A stretch of DNA of 64,000 nt from Paucibacter sp. KCTC 42545 (lineage in GTDB: Bacteria; Pseudomonadota; Gammaproteobacteria; Burkholderiales; Burkholderiaceae_C). The notes beneath the pieces were generated by a model. It saw only the letters and a program-made list of their open reading frames with translations. It was not told the DNA's origin and did no database searches. The stretch's first letter is position 1. Each line of letters begins with the position of its first letter. Positions 37,860 through 51,317 of the stretch are shown here, one piece after another. Location of the stretch: contig NZ_CP013692.1 of NCBI RefSeq assembly GCF_001477625.1, positions 1,240,001-1,304,000 of the forward strand, read 5' to 3'. The position numbers and the translations under genes were made by a program.

Positions 37860-39569
37860 TCAGCCTTGGTTGTCCAGCTTGGCGCGCAGCAGGGCGCCCA
37901 GGCTGGTCGTGCCGGCGCTTTCGCGCTCAGCAGTGGCGCTCAGGCGCTGCATGGCTTCTTGGTTGTCGGCGTTGTCCTTGGCCTTGATCGACAGCTGAAT
38001 GTTGCGGGTCTTGCGATCCACATTCACGATCAGGGCGGAGACTTCGTCGCCTTCCTTCAGCACATTGCGTGCATCTTCAACGCGGTCACGGCTGATTTCG
38101 GAAGCGCGCAGGTAGCCCAGCACTTCGTCGGCCAGTTCGATCTCGGCGCCACGAGCGTCAACAGTCTTGACCTTGCCGGTCACCGTCATGCCGCGGTCAT
38201 TGACCGTGGTGTAGGTGGTGAACGGGTCGCTGTCCAGCTGCTTGATGCCCAGGGAGATGCGCTCGCGCTCGACGTCCACGGCCAGAACCAGGGCTTCGAC
38301 TTCTTGGCCCTTCTTGAAGTTGCGCACAGCAGCTTCGCCGGTTTCGTTCCACGACAGGTCGGACAGGTGCACCAGACCGTCGATGCCTTGAGCCAGGCCA
38401 ACGAACACGCCGAAGTCGGTGATCGACTTGACGGGGCCCTTGACGCGGTCGCCGCGCTTGACGGTTTCAGCGAAATCTTCCCAAGGATTGGCCTTGCATT
38501 GCTTCATGCCCAGGGAGATGCGACGCTTGTCTTCGTCGATTTCCAGAACCATGACTTCGACTTCGTCGCCCAGGGTGACCAGCTTGGAAGGAGCAACGTT
38601 CTTGTTGGTCCAGTCCATTTCGGACACGTGCACCAGACCTTCGATGCCCGGCTCGATTTCAACGAATGCGCCGTAGTCAGCGATGTTGGTGATCTTGCCG
38701 AACAGGCGGGTGCTGGTGGGGTAACGACGAGCAACGCCGAACCAAGGATCGTCGCCCAGCTGCTTCAGACCCAGCGAAACGCGGTTCTTCTCAGCATCGA
38801 ACTTCAGGATCTTGGCGGTCAGTTCCTGACCAACCGTGACCACTTCGCTCGGGTGACGGACACGGCGCCATGCCATGTCGGTGATGTGCAGCAGGCCGTC
38901 GATACCGCCCAGGTCCACGAACGCACCGTATTCGGTGATGTTCTTGACCACGCCTTGAACGATGGCGCCTTCGGCCAGCGTTTCCAGCAGCTTGGCGCGC
39001 TCTTCGCCCATCGAAGCTTCGACCACGGCACGACGCGACAACACGACGTTGTTGCGCTTGCGGTCCAGCTTGATGACCTTGAACTCCATGGTCTTGCCTT
39101 CGTACGGGCTCATGTCCTTGACCGGACGTGTGTCCAGCAGGGAACCCGGCAGGAAAGCGCGGATGCCATTGACCAGAACGGTCAGGCCGCCCTTGACCTT
39201 GCCCGACACGGTACCGGTCACGAAGTCGCCCGACTCCAGTGCGGTTTCCAGCGACAGCCACGAGGCCAGACGCTTGGCCTTGTCGCGCGACAGGATGGTG
39301 TCGCCGTAGCCGTTTTCGATGGCGTCGATCGCCACGGAAACGAAGTCGCCGATTTGAACTTCCAGCTCGCCCTGGTCGTTCTTGAATTCTTCGATTGGCA
39401 CGTAGGCTTCAGACTTGAGGCCGGCGTTCACAACCACAAAGCTGTGCTCAACGCGCACGACTTCGGCCGAGATCACTTCACCGGCGCGCAGGTCGGAGCG
39501 CTGCAGCGACTCCTCGAACATGGCGGCAAAAGAGTCAGGAGCGAAAGCTGCGGTTTGGGTTTGGGACAT
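37860..39569 (-). CDS. rpsA: 30S ribosomal protein S1
   Basis: A 569-residue protein with six S1/OB domains; the repeats show the usual motif, for example [41 protein letters not shown] and [22 protein letters not shown]1 brings mRNA to the 30S subunit. CAGGAAAC precedes the ATG. The 159-bp gap to the upstream aroA-cmk gene should carry its promoter and the leader on which S1 represses its own translation; no clear structure was identified there. Confidence 0.97.
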   Translation of the reverse strand: MSQTQTAAFAPDSFAAMFEESLQRSDLRAGEVISAEVVRVEHSFVVVNAGLKSEAYVPIEEFKNDQGELEVQIGDFVSVAIDAIENGYGDTILSRDKAKRLASWLSLETALESGDFVTGTVSGKVKGGLTVLVNGIRAFLPGSLLDTRPVKDMSPYEGKTMEFKVIKLDRKRNNVVLSRRAVVEASMGEERAKLLETLAEGAIVQGVVKNITEYGAFVDLGGIDGLLHITDMAWRRVRHPSEVVTVGQELTAKILKFDAEKNRVSLGLKQLGDDPWFGVARRYPTSTRLFGKITNIADYGAFVEIEPGIEGLVHVSEMDWTNKNVAPSKLVTLGDEVEVMVLEIDEDKRRISLGMKQCKANPWEDFAETVKRGDRVKGPVKSITDFGVFVGLAQGIDGLVHLSDLSWNETGEAAVRNFKKGQEVEALVLAVDVERERISLGIKQLDSDPFTTYTTVNDRGMTVTGKVKTVDARGAEIELADEVLGYLRASEISRDRVEDARNVLKEGDEVSALIVNVDRKTRNIQLSIKAKDNADNQEAMQRLSATAERESAGTTSLGALLRAKLDNQG

Positions 39570-39728
39570 GAGGTTTCCTGGACCTGCTGCAACAAGCGTT
39601 TGTTCGCAGGCGGTGGGTGCAAGGCCTGTGAGGGCTTTACGGGTTAGGTTGTTGACAGCGCCGGGGCAATGGAGCCCTGGCGACGTTTTGGCTTCGGTTT
39701 TTAAGGCCTCGGCCGGGTCATTTGTCGT

Positions 39729-41828
39729 TCAACGCTGAACGGCAAATGGCCTTTTTTGTGCCCACCAATCCAGCACCAAATCGAGTGATTCCTCAATCGT
39801 TTGGGCCGAGTTGTCGAGCATTTGTGCGTCTGCGGCAGCTAGAAGAGGCGATGCGGCGCGGTTTTTATCCCGTGCGTCCCGGCTCTCCAAATCTTCACGC
39901 AAGCCCACGATATTAGCCGAAAACCCCTTGGAAATCAATTGCTTATACCGCCGCTCGGCGCGCGTTGAGGCGCTGGCCGTGAGAAATACCTTGAGCTGGG
40001 CGTCGGGGAAGACGGCGGTGCCCATATCGCGCCCGTCGGCCACCAAGCCCGGCAAGCGGCGGAAATTCAGCTGCAATTGGTTCAGCGCGGTGCGCACTGC
40101 TGGGTGTGCGGCCACCTGCGAGGCCATCAGGCCGGTGGCTTCGCGGCGCAGCTCGTCGGTGATGTCTTCTTCGTCCAGCCAGACGCGGCCATTCTTGAAG
40201 CTCAGGTTCAGCCCACCGGCGACGGCCGCGACGGCCGCGCCATCGTTGAGGTCGACCTCGCCCCGGTCAGCCGCCAGCGCGCAAGCGCGATAGAGCGATC
40301 CGGAGTCGAGAATGATGTAGCCCAGGGCATGGGCCACTTGGTCGGCAAGCGTGCCTTTGCCTGACGCAGTGGGGCCGTCGATGGTGATGACCGGGATGTC
40401 TTGCGCGCGCGCCTCGACCACCGAGAACAGGGTTTCAAAATAGTCCGGGAAGGTCTTGGCTACGCACTGCGGGTCGAGGATGCGCACCGGCACGGCGGCG
40501 TCGGGCTCACCCTGTTGCTCGCCACCGGCACCGCGCTTGAGCGCTTGTTGTGGGTCGTTCTTGATGCGCTCCGGGGCGCGATCCGCCAGCAAGCCGTTGA
40601 AGGCGGCCAGCGAGAAGCACATCGCCACGCGGTGATCGTCGTAGGTGTGGATGGCGGCGGCATGCCATTCGCGCAGCGGGTGAACGCGCAACCAGTCGCT
40701 GCCTTCTTCCACTTCGGCACCCAGCTTGCGCAGCTCGGTGGCCATGGCGGCGATGCGGTCGGTTTCCTTGACCCGCCAGCTGGCGATATTGCGCAATGTG
40801 GTGGGGCTGTCGGCATACAAGGCCATCACCGCCAGGGTCATGGCGGCGTCGGGGATGTGGTTGCAGTCCAGCTCGATGCCGCGCAGCGGCCAAGCGCCGC
40901 GCCGCACTTCCAGCCAGTTCGGCCCCATCTCAACTTGCGCGCCCATGGCCTGGGCGGCTTCGACAAAGCGCACATCGCCCTGCAGGCTGGCGTGGCCCAC
41001 GCCTTCGATGCGCAGGGCTTCGTCATTGGCCGCGATGGCGCCCAAAGCAACGAAGTAGGAGGCCGAGGAGGCATCACCCTCGACGTGAATATCACCGGGC
41101 GAGCGATAGCGGCTGCCGGCCGGGATGGTGAAGCGTTGCCAACCCTCGCGCTGCACCTGGATGCCAAAGCGCTCCAGCAGAGCCAAGGTGATGTGGACAT
41201 AGGGCTTGGAGATCAGCTCGCCCGTCACCTCGATCACCACGGCCTGCTCGGTCGCCACCAAGGGCAGGGCCAGCAGCAGCGCGGTGAGGAATTGGCTGGA
41301 CACGTCGCCGCGCACGCGCACGGGCTGGTCCAGCTTGAGCGCGGAGGGGCCGCTCAGGCGCAACGGTGGGTAGCCCTCATTGCCCAGGCAGTCGATTTGG
41401 CAGCCCAGCAGGCGCAGGGCGTCGACCAAATCACCGATGGGCCGCTCGTGCATGCGCGGCACGCCGCTGAGCTCGAAGCTGGCGCCTTGAGTGGCGGCCA
41501 GCAGGGCCAATGCCGCGGTGAGGGGGCGCATGGCGGTGCCGGCGTTGCCGAGGAAAAGCTTGGCTTCGCGCTGGCGCAGTTGCGCGCCGATGCCGGTGAC
41601 ATGCAGCACGCCGTCGTGACCGGTGTCCAGCACGCAGCCCAGCTCTTTCAACGAGGCCAACATGACGGCGGTGTCGTCCGAATCCAGCAGGTCGTGCACG
41701 GCGGTGCGGCCTTCTGACAAACCCGCCAGCAGCAGCACACGGTTGGAGATGCTCTTGGAGCCCGGCAAACGCACGGTGCCCGCGGCGCTGCGCAGCGGAG
41801 GGAGGTCGAGGAAAGGAGTCTTGAACAT
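39729..41828 (-). CDS. aroA: bifunctional EPSP synthase / cytidylate kinase (AroA-Cmk fusion)
   Basis: A 699-residue fusion. Residues 1 to about 440 are EPSP synthase ([48 protein letters not shown]), which makes EPSP from shikimate-3-phosphate and PEP. Residues about 475-699 are cytidylate kinase with the P-loop [16 protein letters not shown] and the C-terminal [13 protein letters not shown], phosphorylating CMP/dCMP. A linker rich in polar residues joins them. The pair is usually two adjacent genes; the fused form is known in some Burkholderiales. No frameshift or stop breaks it. It follows tyrA in an aromatic biosynthesis run. Confidence 0.95.
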   Translation of the reverse strand: MFKTPFLDLPPLRSAAGTVRLPGSKSISNRVLLLAGLSEGRTAVHDLLDSDDTAVMLASLKELGCVLDTGHDGVLHVTGIGAQLRQREAKLFLGNAGTAMRPLTAALALLAATQGASFELSGVPRMHERPIGDLVDALRLLGCQIDCLGNEGYPPLRLSGPSALKLDQPVRVRGDVSSQFLTALLLALPLVATEQAVVIEVTGELISKPYVHITLALLERFGIQVQREGWQRFTIPAGSRYRSPGDIHVEGDASSASYFVALGAIAANDEALRIEGVGHASLQGDVRFVEAAQAMGAQVEMGPNWLEVRRGAWPLRGIELDCNHIPDAAMTLAVMALYADSPTTLRNIASWRVKETDRIAAMATELRKLGAEVEEGSDWLRVHPLREWHAAAIHTYDDHRVAMCFSLAAFNGLLADRAPERIKNDPQQALKRGAGGEQQGEPDAAVPVRILDPQCVAKTFPDYFETLFSVVEARAQDIPVITIDGPTASGKGTLADQVAHALGYIILDSGSLYRACALAADRGEVDLNDGAAVAAVAGGLNLSFKNGRVWLDEEDITDELRREATGLMASQVAAHPAVRTALNQLQLNFRRLPGLVADGRDMGTAVFPDAQLKVFLTASASTRAERRYKQLISKGFSANIVGLREDLESRDARDKNRAASPLLAAADAQMLDNSAQTIEESLDLVLDWWAQKRPFAVQR

Positions 41829-41945
41829 GGGCGTGAACAGTTGGGGCGCAAACCAGGTGGTTCACGTGGTTTTATCTACGGCGGTGTCGGCTGCGGCGTC
41901 TGCTGCTGGGCGGGCTGCGAAAAGCGTTGCGGAAATAGCTGGCGG

Positions 41946-42824
41946 CTACTTGAGCAAACGCGGCGCGCCCATTTGCCATTGCGCACGCGCTTCGGAGATC
42001 AAGCGGATGCGTGCCTCCAGCGCGGCGGCATCGTCGGCCTTGATCAAGGCTTCAAGCGCATCCAGGGTCTGGCGAAAACGTTGGGCCTGCACCAGAACTT
42101 CGGCCTTGTTGGCCATCAGGATATCGCGCCAGACGGCCGGGTCACTGGCGGCGATGCGGGTGAAGTCGCGAAAGCCGGGGCCGGCCAGGCTCAAAAAGTC
42201 GCGCCCGGAAGCCTGGGTTGCTACCGACTGGAAATAGGCGAATGCCAGCAGATGCGGCAGATGACTGACTGCCGCAAAGGCTGCGTCGTGATTCTTGGGC
42301 GTCATCTTCAGCACCTGCGCGCCGAGCTTGGACCACACATCGGTGGCTTTTTGCACTGCGAGCGGGCTGGTCTCAGGCAGGGGCGTGAGGATGACTTGGC
42401 GGCCTTGGTAAAGCGCGGCCTCGGCATGTTGAACGCCGCCGCTTTCCTTGCCGGCAATCGGGTGGGCCGGCACAAAGCTGGACAGGCGGTCACCCAGGGC
42501 GGCGCGGGCGGCATCAGTGACATCGCACTTGGTGGAGCCGACATCCATCACCAGCATCTGCGGCGTGATCAGATCGCGAATCGCCTTGAGTGTGGCTTCG
42601 GTGGCGGACACGGGCACGGCCACCAGCACGATGTCCGAGCCAGCCACGGCCAGCAAGGCCGACTCAGCGGCAACGTCGATCACACCCAGGCGCTTGGCGG
42701 TCTCGGTGGTGGAGGGGGATTTGCTATAGCCGATGACGCGCTTGACCAGGCCGGCCTTCTTCATCGCCAGGGCAAACGATCCGCCCATCAGGCCACAGCC
42801 AATCACGCCAAGTTGCTTGTACAT
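41946..42824 (-). CDS. tyrA: prephenate dehydrogenase
   Basis: A 292-residue NAD(P)-dependent enzyme of tyrosine synthesis. The Rossmann motif is GVIGCGLMGGSFALAMK near the N-terminus. VMDVGSTKCDVTDAA and the substrate loop VPAHPIAGKESGGVQHA are typical. The ATG at 42824 matches the family's conserved start; an in-frame GTG lies 11 codons upstream. Its gap to pheA is only 33 bases, so they share a transcript. It is followed by aroA-cmk 117 bases later. Confidence 0.95.
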   Translation of the reverse strand: MYKQLGVIGCGLMGGSFALAMKKAGLVKRVIGYSKSPSTTETAKRLGVIDVAAESALLAVAGSDIVLVAVPVSATEATLKAIRDLITPQMLVMDVGSTKCDVTDAARAALGDRLSSFVPAHPIAGKESGGVQHAEAALYQGRQVILTPLPETSPLAVQKATDVWSKLGAQVLKMTPKNHDAAFAAVSHLPHLLAFAYFQSVATQASGRDFLSLAGPGFRDFTRIAASDPAVWRDILMANKAEVLVQAQRFRQTLDALEALIKADDAAALEARIRLISEARAQWQMGAPRLLK

Positions 42825-42857
42825 ACTGCTTCGGGTTTTCGGGCCTTGCTTAGGCAC

Positions 42858-43982
42858 TTAGGCTTTCACTGGGTAAGCGCCAATGATCTTGAAGAAGGCG
42901 CACAACTCGCGCAACTCCGCCAAGGCTGCCGCCACATGGGGTTGCGTCGGGTGGCCGTCCAGATCAATGTAGAAATAGTAATCCCACTGGCCGGTGCGTG
43001 CCGGGCGCGATTCCAGGCGCGTCATCGACACGCCATGGGTCTTCAGTGGCACCAAGAGGTCATGCATGGCGCCGGGGCGGTTCGGCACCGAGACGATCAG
43101 GCTGGTGCAGTCACGGCCCGTGGCCGGCGGCGTGGCCATGGTCTGCGGCAGGCAGATCACAGCGAAGCGGGTGCGGTTGTAAGCCTCGTCCTGCACCGCG
43201 TGGGCGACGATGTGCAGGCCGAAAATGGTGGAGGCGCGCTCGCCCGCAATGGCCGCCCACTCGGGGTTGCTGGCGGCCAGACGGGCGCCCTCGGCATTGC
43301 TGCTGACGGCCCGGCGTTCGGCATCGGGCAAATGCTTGTTGAGCCAGTTCTGGCATTGCGCCAGGGCTTGCGGATGCGCCAGCACGGCCTTGATGCCGGC
43401 CAAGGAATTTTCCTTGCACATCAGATTGTGGCGGATCAGCAGGCTGACTTCACCGACCACATGGGTGGGGGTGTGCAGGAACAAGTCCAGCGAGCGTGTC
43501 ACCACGCCTTCGGTCATGTTCTCAACGCCCACCACGCCATATTGGGCGCTGCCGCTTGCAGTGGCGTGGAAGACTTCGTCAAAGTTGGCGCAGTAAATCA
43601 GGTCGGCAGCGCCGCCAAAATACTCGATCGCCGCTTGCTCGCAGAAGGTGCCCACCGGGCCCAGCACGGCGACGCGTTGCGGGGACTCGAGTGCCAAGCA
43701 GGCCGACATGATTTCGCGCCAAATGGCGGCCACATGTTCGCCTTGCAGCGGGCCGGGGTTGGCGGCCTTGATCTTTTCGATCACCTGCGCCACGCGGTCG
43801 GGGCGGAAGAAGGGCGTGCCTTCGCGGCGCTTGACCTCGCCCACCAACTCGGCCACTTTGGCGCGGCGGTTCAATACATCGAGCAGTGTCTTGTCCAGCG
43901 CGTCAATCTGATCGCGCAATGCCAGTAATTCGCTTGCTGGCGCGGCGTTCGTGCCTTCGCTGCCAGCCGGAGTGTCAGCCAT
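42858..43982 (-). CDS. pheA: chorismate mutase / prephenate dehydratase (P-protein)
   Basis: A 374-residue three-part enzyme of phenylalanine synthesis. The N-terminal chorismate mutase (about 15-100) has [23 protein letters not shown]. The dehydratase follows, with [16 protein letters not shown] and [20 protein letters not shown]. The C-terminal ACT domain has [20 protein letters not shown] and [19 protein letters not shown], where Phe binds for feedback. The ATG at 43982 has GAGG ahead and overlaps serC by 8 bases. Confidence 0.96.
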   Translation of the reverse strand: MADTPAGSEGTNAAPASELLALRDQIDALDKTLLDVLNRRAKVAELVGEVKRREGTPFFRPDRVAQVIEKIKAANPGPLQGEHVAAIWREIMSACLALESPQRVAVLGPVGTFCEQAAIEYFGGAADLIYCANFDEVFHATASGSAQYGVVGVENMTEGVVTRSLDLFLHTPTHVVGEVSLLIRHNLMCKENSLAGIKAVLAHPQALAQCQNWLNKHLPDAERRAVSSNAEGARLAASNPEWAAIAGERASTIFGLHIVAHAVQDEAYNRTRFAVICLPQTMATPPATGRDCTSLIVSVPNRPGAMHDLLVPLKTHGVSMTRLESRPARTGQWDYYFYIDLDGHPTQPHVAAALAELRELCAFFKIIGAYPVKA

Positions 43983-45096
43983 GTTGTGCCTCAAAATCCT
44001 TCAGGTATGCCACCAGGGCTTGCACGCCCTCCAGTGGCATGGCGTTATAGATCGATGCACGCATGCCGCCCACCGACTTGTGGCCTTTGAGTTGCAGCAG
44101 TTGTCGTGCTTTCGCGCCATCCAGGAAGGCCGCGTTCAGCGCCGGCGTGTTGTACTCGCCGCGCAGATAAAAAGGGATGTTCATGCGTGAGCGGCAATCG
44201 GCCGCCACACGGTTTTCAAACAAATTCGAAGCGTCCAGCGCGCCGTAGAGCAGGGCGGCTTTGTCGATATTGCGCTGCTCGATGGCGGCCACGCCGGTCT
44301 TGCCGGCATAGCTAAAACGTTTGAGCCACTGGAACACCAGGCCGGCCACGTAGATCGAAAAGGTCGGCGGGGTGTTGTACATGGATTGGGCCGCGGCCAC
44401 GGTCTTGAACTCAAAGGCCGACGGGCATATGGCCAGGGCGCGGTCCAGCAAGTCCTTGCGCACAAACACCAGGGTCAGGCCAGCTGGGCCGATATTCTTT
44501 TGCGCGCCGCCGAAGGCCAGGCCGACTTTGGACCAGTCAATCGAGCGCGAGAGCTGGTGTGAGGAGCAGTCAATCACCAAGGGCGCATCGCTGCCCAGTG
44601 ACTTCAGATCGGGCAGTTGATGAAATTCGACGCCGTCGATGGTTTCATTGCTGCAGATGTGCACATAAGCCGCGTTCTTGCGCAGCTGCCAGCTGGCCGG
44701 TGCGGGAATGGTGCTGAACTTGGCCGGCGCGCCATCGGCGGCAATGCCAACGTCGGCATAACGCCGCGCTTCCTCGGCGCTTTTTTTGGACCAGGAGCCG
44801 GTGACCACCACATCCACTTCGCCGCCACGCGACAGGTTCAGCGGCACGATGGCGTTCTCCGCCAAGCCGCCGCCTTGCATGAACAAGATGTGGAAATTGC
44901 TTGGCACCTGCAGCAACTCGCGCAGGTCGCGCTCGGCCGTCGCGCAGATCGCCGTGAACTCGGGGCCCCGGTGGCTCATCTCCATCACGCTCATGCCACT
45001 GCCATGCCAGTCCAGCATCTCGGCGGCCACCTGGCTCAAGACTTCTTCAGGCAGAGCGGCCGGGCCGGCGGAGAAATTGAAAGGGCGCTGGGTCAT
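43975..45096 (-). CDS. serC: phosphoserine aminotransferase
   Basis: A 373-residue PLP enzyme that makes phosphoserine in serine synthesis and also acts in pyridoxal synthesis. The N-terminus [15 protein letters not shown] is diagnostic. The PLP lysine lies in [17 protein letters not shown]. It heads the serC-pheA-tyrA-aroA/cmk-rpsA cluster, a common order in Betaproteobacteria. A 92-bp gap with a strong hairpin separates it from the upstream gene. Confidence 0.97.
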   Translation of the reverse strand: MTQRPFNFSAGPAALPEEVLSQVAAEMLDWHGSGMSVMEMSHRGPEFTAICATAERDLRELLQVPSNFHILFMQGGGLAENAIVPLNLSRGGEVDVVVTGSWSKKSAEEARRYADVGIAADGAPAKFSTIPAPASWQLRKNAAYVHICSNETIDGVEFHQLPDLKSLGSDAPLVIDCSSHQLSRSIDWSKVGLAFGGAQKNIGPAGLTLVFVRKDLLDRALAICPSAFEFKTVAAAQSMYNTPPTFSIYVAGLVFQWLKRFSYAGKTGVAAIEQRNIDKAALLYGALDASNLFENRVAADCRSRMNIPFYLRGEYNTPALNAAFLDGAKARQLLQLKGHKSVGGMRASIYNAMPLEGVQALVAYLKDFEAQHG

Positions 45097-45139
45097 GGAC
45101 TTGGGGCGAGGGCGGCAGATGAGGGGTGCTGTCGCGAAT

Positions 45140-45168
45140 CAAGGCACCGAGCCTGGCTGGGTGCCTTG
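45140..45168 (-). terminator. hairpin between the DUF2059 gene and serC
   Basis: CAAGGCACC and GGTGCCTTG form a perfect 9-bp stem over an 11-nt loop, and TCGCGA lies on both outer sides. No T run follows, so termination here may be partial. Confidence 0.6.
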
Positions 45169-45188
45169 TGTCGCGAGCCTAAGCGGGC

Positions 45189-45788
45189 TTACTTCTTGAC
45201 TGCAGGCTTGGCGGCCGAGGCCGGTGCTGATGCGGCCGGCTGGATGCCCAGCTGCTTGCCAATCGACTGCTGCAGTGTCTTGAAGCGGGTCTCCAGCGTG
45301 GGGCCGGTTTCGGCCATCAGCTTGTCCATCAACGACTTCTGCATCTCGCCGCTGGCTTGGCCGAACTTCTTGTTGACCGGCGATTCCAGCCAGTTCAGCA
45401 ATTGCTTGAGCTCATCCTCGCTGAAGCGCTCGTCCAGCACTGCGCCGACGGTGGATGGGGCCAGCTTGACGGCCTTGTCGCGGATCATCGGCGTGTTGTC
45501 TTCGACGAACTTCTTGATGTCGGCTTCGATTGCTTTGGCCGTGGCCTCGCGCTTTTCGGCTGGCACTTGCTGCAGGGCGGCACCCGCACCTTGCATCAGA
45601 TTGCCCAGCGGCTGCTGCAGCACGCCGCGGGCCAGCTGCTCATAACTCTGCGCTTGCAGGGACAGCAGCTTGGCGATGATTTCCTTCTTGGCCGGCGAGG
45701 CGGTCGAGGTGGCGGACTGCGCAAAGCTCAGATTGGCGCACAGAGCCAAGGCGGTGGCGGCGATGATCTTCATGGACTTGGTGGTCAT
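45189..45788 (-). CDS. exported DUF2059 protein
   Basis: A 199-residue secreted protein. The signal peptide (MTTKSMKIIAATALALCANLSFAQS) is followed by a helical DUF2059 core: IIAKLLSLQAQSYEQLARGVL and then FSEDELKQLLNWLESPVNKKFGQ. The tail is Ala/Pro/Lys rich. The function of the family is unknown. The ATG at 45788 lies 8 bases past the gyrA stop, and its AAGGAA is within the gyrA stop region, so the two genes are translated from one mRNA. A TTG two codons upstream is an alternative. Confidence 0.85.
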   Translation of the reverse strand: MTTKSMKIIAATALALCANLSFAQSATSTASPAKKEIIAKLLSLQAQSYEQLARGVLQQPLGNLMQGAGAALQQVPAEKREATAKAIEADIKKFVEDNTPMIRDKAVKLAPSTVGAVLDERFSEDELKQLLNWLESPVNKKFGQASGEMQKSLMDKLMAETGPTLETRFKTLQQSIGKQLGIQPAASAPASAAKPAVKK

Positions 45789-45796
45789 GTTCAAGC

Positions 45797-48475
<2,679 letters not shown>

Positions 48476-48741
48476 GCGCTTGTGCGCGGCCGCACCCATC
48501 AGGTGAGCCTGCATCGTTAGAGACGGAAGCCGTGATTCTAAAGGCCTGCGGCTGTAGCAGGATCGCAACAATATTGCCAACTCTGCGGTTCGACGCCGCC
48601 ACAATACGAAGCCATCGGTGCCCTATGGCACAATCGATGAGTCCCTAGGAGAAACCCGCATTCGGGGATCTATCTAAGGTTTTGTTCAAGCACTTACTGG
48701 GCACTCGCAGGGCAACTGCGGCATTCCTTGAGAGGAGAATC

Positions 48742-49395
48742 ATGAAGAAATTGAATCGAGTGGCGTCGCTGATGTCCGTCGCTGTGGTCGCTGCCTTCGC
48801 ATCGTCCGGCGCTTTCGCGCAGACGGTCGACAACTGGCGTGCAACTGATGGCACCGTTTGGAAAAACGGCACCAACGAATATTGCTGGCGCGATGCCAAC
48901 TGGACCCCGGCAACTGCCGCGGCCGAATGCGATGGCGCACTGAAGCCCGCTCCTAAGGTTGAGGCACCGGCTCCCGTTGCTCCTCCAGTGGTGGTGCCTC
49001 CTGCTCCTCCTGCTCCGAAGCCCGTCCCGGCTCCGGTCAGCGAGAAGGTCACCTTCGCTGCTGATGCCTTCTTTGACTTTGACAAGGCGACTCTGAAGCC
49101 TGAAGCCAAGGCCAAGTTGGATGACCTGCTGGCCAAGACCAAGGGTATTAACCTGGAAGTCATCATCGCCGTCGGTCACACCGACAGCGTTGGTACCGAT
49201 GCTTACAACCAGAAGCTGTCGGTCAAGCGTGCTGAAGCCGTCAAGGCTTATTTGGTTGGCGCCGGTGCTGAGAAGAACCGCGTTTACACCGAAGGCAAGG
49301 GCGAGAAGGCTCCTGTTGCTGACAACAAGACTGCCGAAGGCCGCGCCAAGAACCGCCGCGTGGAAATCGAAGTCGTCGGTACCCGCGCTAAGTAA
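48742..49395 (+). CDS. ompA: OmpA-family outer-membrane protein without beta-barrel
   Basis: A 217-residue exported protein. The signal peptide (cleaved near GAFAQT) is followed by a short Trp/Cys-containing region ([19 protein letters not shown]), a Pro/Ala/Val linker (about 75-100) and a C-terminal OmpA domain ([18 protein letters not shown], then [20 protein letters not shown] and [10 protein letters not shown]). The domain binds peptidoglycan. The eight-strand barrel of E. coli OmpA is absent, as usual in Burkholderiales. AGAGGAGAAT ahead of the ATG sets the start. It is divergent from gyrA. Confidence 0.93.
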   Translation: MKKLNRVASLMSVAVVAAFASSGAFAQTVDNWRATDGTVWKNGTNEYCWRDANWTPATAAAECDGALKPAPKVEAPAPVAPPVVVPPAPPAPKPVPAPVSEKVTFAADAFFDFDKATLKPEAKAKLDDLLAKTKGINLEVIIAVGHTDSVGTDAYNQKLSVKRAEAVKAYLVGAGAEKNRVYTEGKGEKAPVADNKTAEGRAKNRRVEIEVVGTRAK

Positions 49396-49400
49396 TTGCC

Positions 49401-49454
49401 AAGCGCCCTCGGGCGCTTTGTGCGAGAAGGCCCCGCCTGTGCGGGGCTTTTTTT
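49401..49454 (+). terminator. double terminator after ompA
   Basis: Two hairpins in series: AAGCGCCCTCGGGCGCTT (49401-49418) and GCCCCGC with GCGGGGC (49430-49447), the second followed by seven T. A strong stop fits a highly expressed outer-membrane protein gene. Confidence 0.92.
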
Positions 49455-49490
49455 CGCCCCTGTTTGGCAGTAGCTATTACCATTCCAGCC

Positions 49491-50192
49491 ATGATCAATG
49501 CAGACCCCCAAGAACTAGCCAAATTTGGCGACCTGGCCCATCGTTGGTGGGATGTTGAGAGCGAATTCAAGCCGCTGCACCAAATCAATCCGCTGCGGCT
49601 TGATTGGATTGCCAGCTATTGCCCGCTGGCCGGCAAGACGGTGCTTGATGTGGGTTGCGGTGGTGGCATCCTGACCGATTCTTTGGCCCGCCGCGGCGCC
49701 AGTGCTTTGGGCATTGATTTGTCGACCAAACCTCTTCGCGTCGCTCAGCTGCATGCGATGGAGGCGGGTACTGAGAATGTGGAATACCGCGAGATTGCCG
49801 TCGAGGCCCTTGCCATCGAGCGTCCCGCCAGCTTTGATGCCGTGACCTGCATGGAAATGCTGGAGCATGTGCCGGACCCGGGCTCGGTGGTGCAAGCCTG
49901 TGCCGATCTGGTGAAGCCGGGTGGCTGGGTCTTCTTGTCGACGCTCAATCGCAATGCCAAGTCCTTTGCCCTGGCGATTGTTGGTGCGGAATACATCCTC
50001 AAGATGCTGCCGGCTGGCACGCATGAATATGCGCGCTTCCTGCGCCCGTCAGAACTGGCTCAGTTTTGCCGCAACGCCGGCCTGGAATTGCAGGCCAGCC
50101 GCGGTTTGACGTACAACCCTTTGACCCAGCGCTATAGCCTGGGCAGCGATACCGACGTCAACTATCTGCTGGCTTGCCGCAAGCTCGCATGA
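49491..50192 (+). CDS. ubiG: ubiquinone biosynthesis O-methyltransferase
   Basis: A 233-residue SAM-dependent enzyme that does both O-methylations of the ubiquinone pathway. SAM motif I is [16 protein letters not shown], the later [13 protein letters not shown] matches UbiG, and the N-terminus [23 protein letters not shown] is diagnostic. The ATG at 49491 is used; an in-frame TTG lies 9 codons upstream. It overlaps gph by 4 bases. Confidence 0.96.
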   Translation: MINADPQELAKFGDLAHRWWDVESEFKPLHQINPLRLDWIASYCPLAGKTVLDVGCGGGILTDSLARRGASALGIDLSTKPLRVAQLHAMEAGTENVEYREIAVEALAIERPASFDAVTCMEMLEHVPDPGSVVQACADLVKPGGWVFLSTLNRNAKSFALAIVGAEYILKMLPAGTHEYARFLRPSELAQFCRNAGLELQASRGLTYNPLTQRYSLGSDTDVNYLLACRKLA

Positions 50193-50890
50193 GCGCCGTG
50201 CTGACAGAAAAGCTGGGCTTGCCTAGCCCCAGCCTAGTGACCACGGTGCTGTTCGACTTGGATGGCACCCTGGTGGATAGCGCGCCCGATCTGGCGGGTG
50301 CTGCCAATGAGATGCGTCACGCGCGCGGCCTGCCGCCTTTGGCTTTGGCTGTGTTGCGGCCCTTGGTGGGCGCTGGCGCACGGGGCATGTTGGGTGCCGC
50401 CTTGGATATCGCGCCCCATCACCCGGACTACGAGGCTATGAAAGCCGAGTTCTTGGACCGCTACGAGCAAAGGCTCGCGCAAGAAACGACCATGTTCGAT
50501 CAGGTCCAGCAGTTATTGCTGGGCTTGGAGTCTGCGGGCTTGGGCTGGGGCGTGGTGACCAACAAGGCCGAACGCTTTGCCTTGCCTTTGACCGAAGCAT
50601 TGGGCCTGCGGGCAGCAGCCAAAGCGGTCGTGGGTGGCGACACCACGCCGCACGCGAAGCCACACCCCGCTCCCTTGTTGGAAGCGGCCAAGCGTGCCGG
50701 CGTGCTGCCCGAGCATTGCATTTACGTCGGTGATGACGAGCGTGACATCGTCGCGGGGCGCGCCGCCGGCATGCAAACTGCCGCTGCGGCCTGGGGATAT
50801 CTGGGAAATGGGCTGCCAGTGAGCGCTTGGGGCGCAGATATTGTGCTTTCTAGCCCGGCGGAGCTCTTGCAAGTGCTCGGAGTGGCCTAA
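50189..50890 (+). CDS. gph: phosphoglycolate phosphatase (HAD family)
   Basis: A 233-residue HAD phosphatase. Motif I is [15 protein letters not shown] with the nucleophilic Asp. Motif II/III residues appear in VTNKAERF and [11 protein letters not shown], and motif IV is [16 protein letters not shown]. It removes phosphate from 2-phosphoglycolate. In Proteobacteria that pair this gene with ubiG it may instead be MupP, a cell-wall recycling phosphatase; the sequence alone does not decide. ATGA overlap with ubiG. Confidence 0.88.
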   Translation: MSAVLTEKLGLPSPSLVTTVLFDLDGTLVDSAPDLAGAANEMRHARGLPPLALAVLRPLVGAGARGMLGAALDIAPHHPDYEAMKAEFLDRYEQRLAQETTMFDQVQQLLLGLESAGLGWGVVTNKAERFALPLTEALGLRAAAKAVVGGDTTPHAKPHPAPLLEAAKRAGVLPEHCIYVGDDERDIVAGRAAGMQTAAAAWGYLGNGLPVSAWGADIVLSSPAELLQVLGVA

Positions 50891-50893
50891 AAT
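50866..50893 (+). promoter_or_regulatory. ssrA promoter inside the end of gph
   Basis: A TTGCA-type -35 near 50866-50872 and TAAAAT at 50888-50893, spaced 15-16 bp. Transcription would start about 10 bases later, at or near the tmRNA 5' end (50904). Confidence 0.6.
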
Positions 50894-50903
50894 ACACAGT
50901 TCT

Positions 50904-51276
50904 GGGGCCGACCAGGTTTCGACGTGGATGCGGATCCGGAGTAGGGCATACCGAGCACCAGTTCGCTCGTAAAACCACTGGAAACAAAGTAACTGCAAAC
51001 GACTCTACGTTCGCACTCGCCGCTTAATTGCGCGTGAGCTTCTCAACGGTTGGCCCATGGGCCGGGCCCAAGTCGCAAGACAACAGGCTGAGAAGTCATT
51101 CACATGGGCTGGTTTTGGATCGGGTTACTCGGTACAGAACGAGATTAAGTGACTGGCGGGAAAGAAAGCGTGCCCCTGCGCGTTCTGGCCCGTGAGATTC
51201 AAATCAGAAGGCTAAGTATGTAGAACTGCCCGGTGATGGTTTGCGGACGCGGGTTCAATTCCCGCCGGCTCCACCA
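50904..51276 (+). ncRNA. ssrA: transfer-messenger RNA
   Basis: A 373-nt tmRNA. The 5' GGGGCCG pairs with the 3' CGGCTCC to make the acceptor stem, and the gene ends in an encoded CCA (51274-51276). A T-arm-like GGGTTCAATTCCC stands just before. The tag frame begins with GCA at 50995 and reads ANDSTFALAA with a TAA at 51025-51027. It rescues stalled ribosomes with SmpB and marks the peptide for proteolysis. Its 3' end is a common integration site, and a mobile element starts right after it. Confidence 0.97.
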
Positions 51277-51288
51277 TAATGTGAAATT

Positions 51289-51317
51289 CCAACCCTTATC
51301 CGGTTGGGATTTTTTTT
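51289..51317 (+). terminator. ssrA terminator
   Basis: CCAACC with GGTTGG over a 7-nt loop, followed by a run of eight T, 13 bases past the tmRNA 3' end. Confidence 0.88.

Noticed and set aside
37785..39647. 620-codon open frame opposite rpsA
   Set aside because: Shadow of S1 repeats on the other strand; low-complexity composition.
41841..43928. 695-codon open frame opposite tyrA and pheA
   Set aside because: Spans two real genes in antisense and has no recognisable domain.
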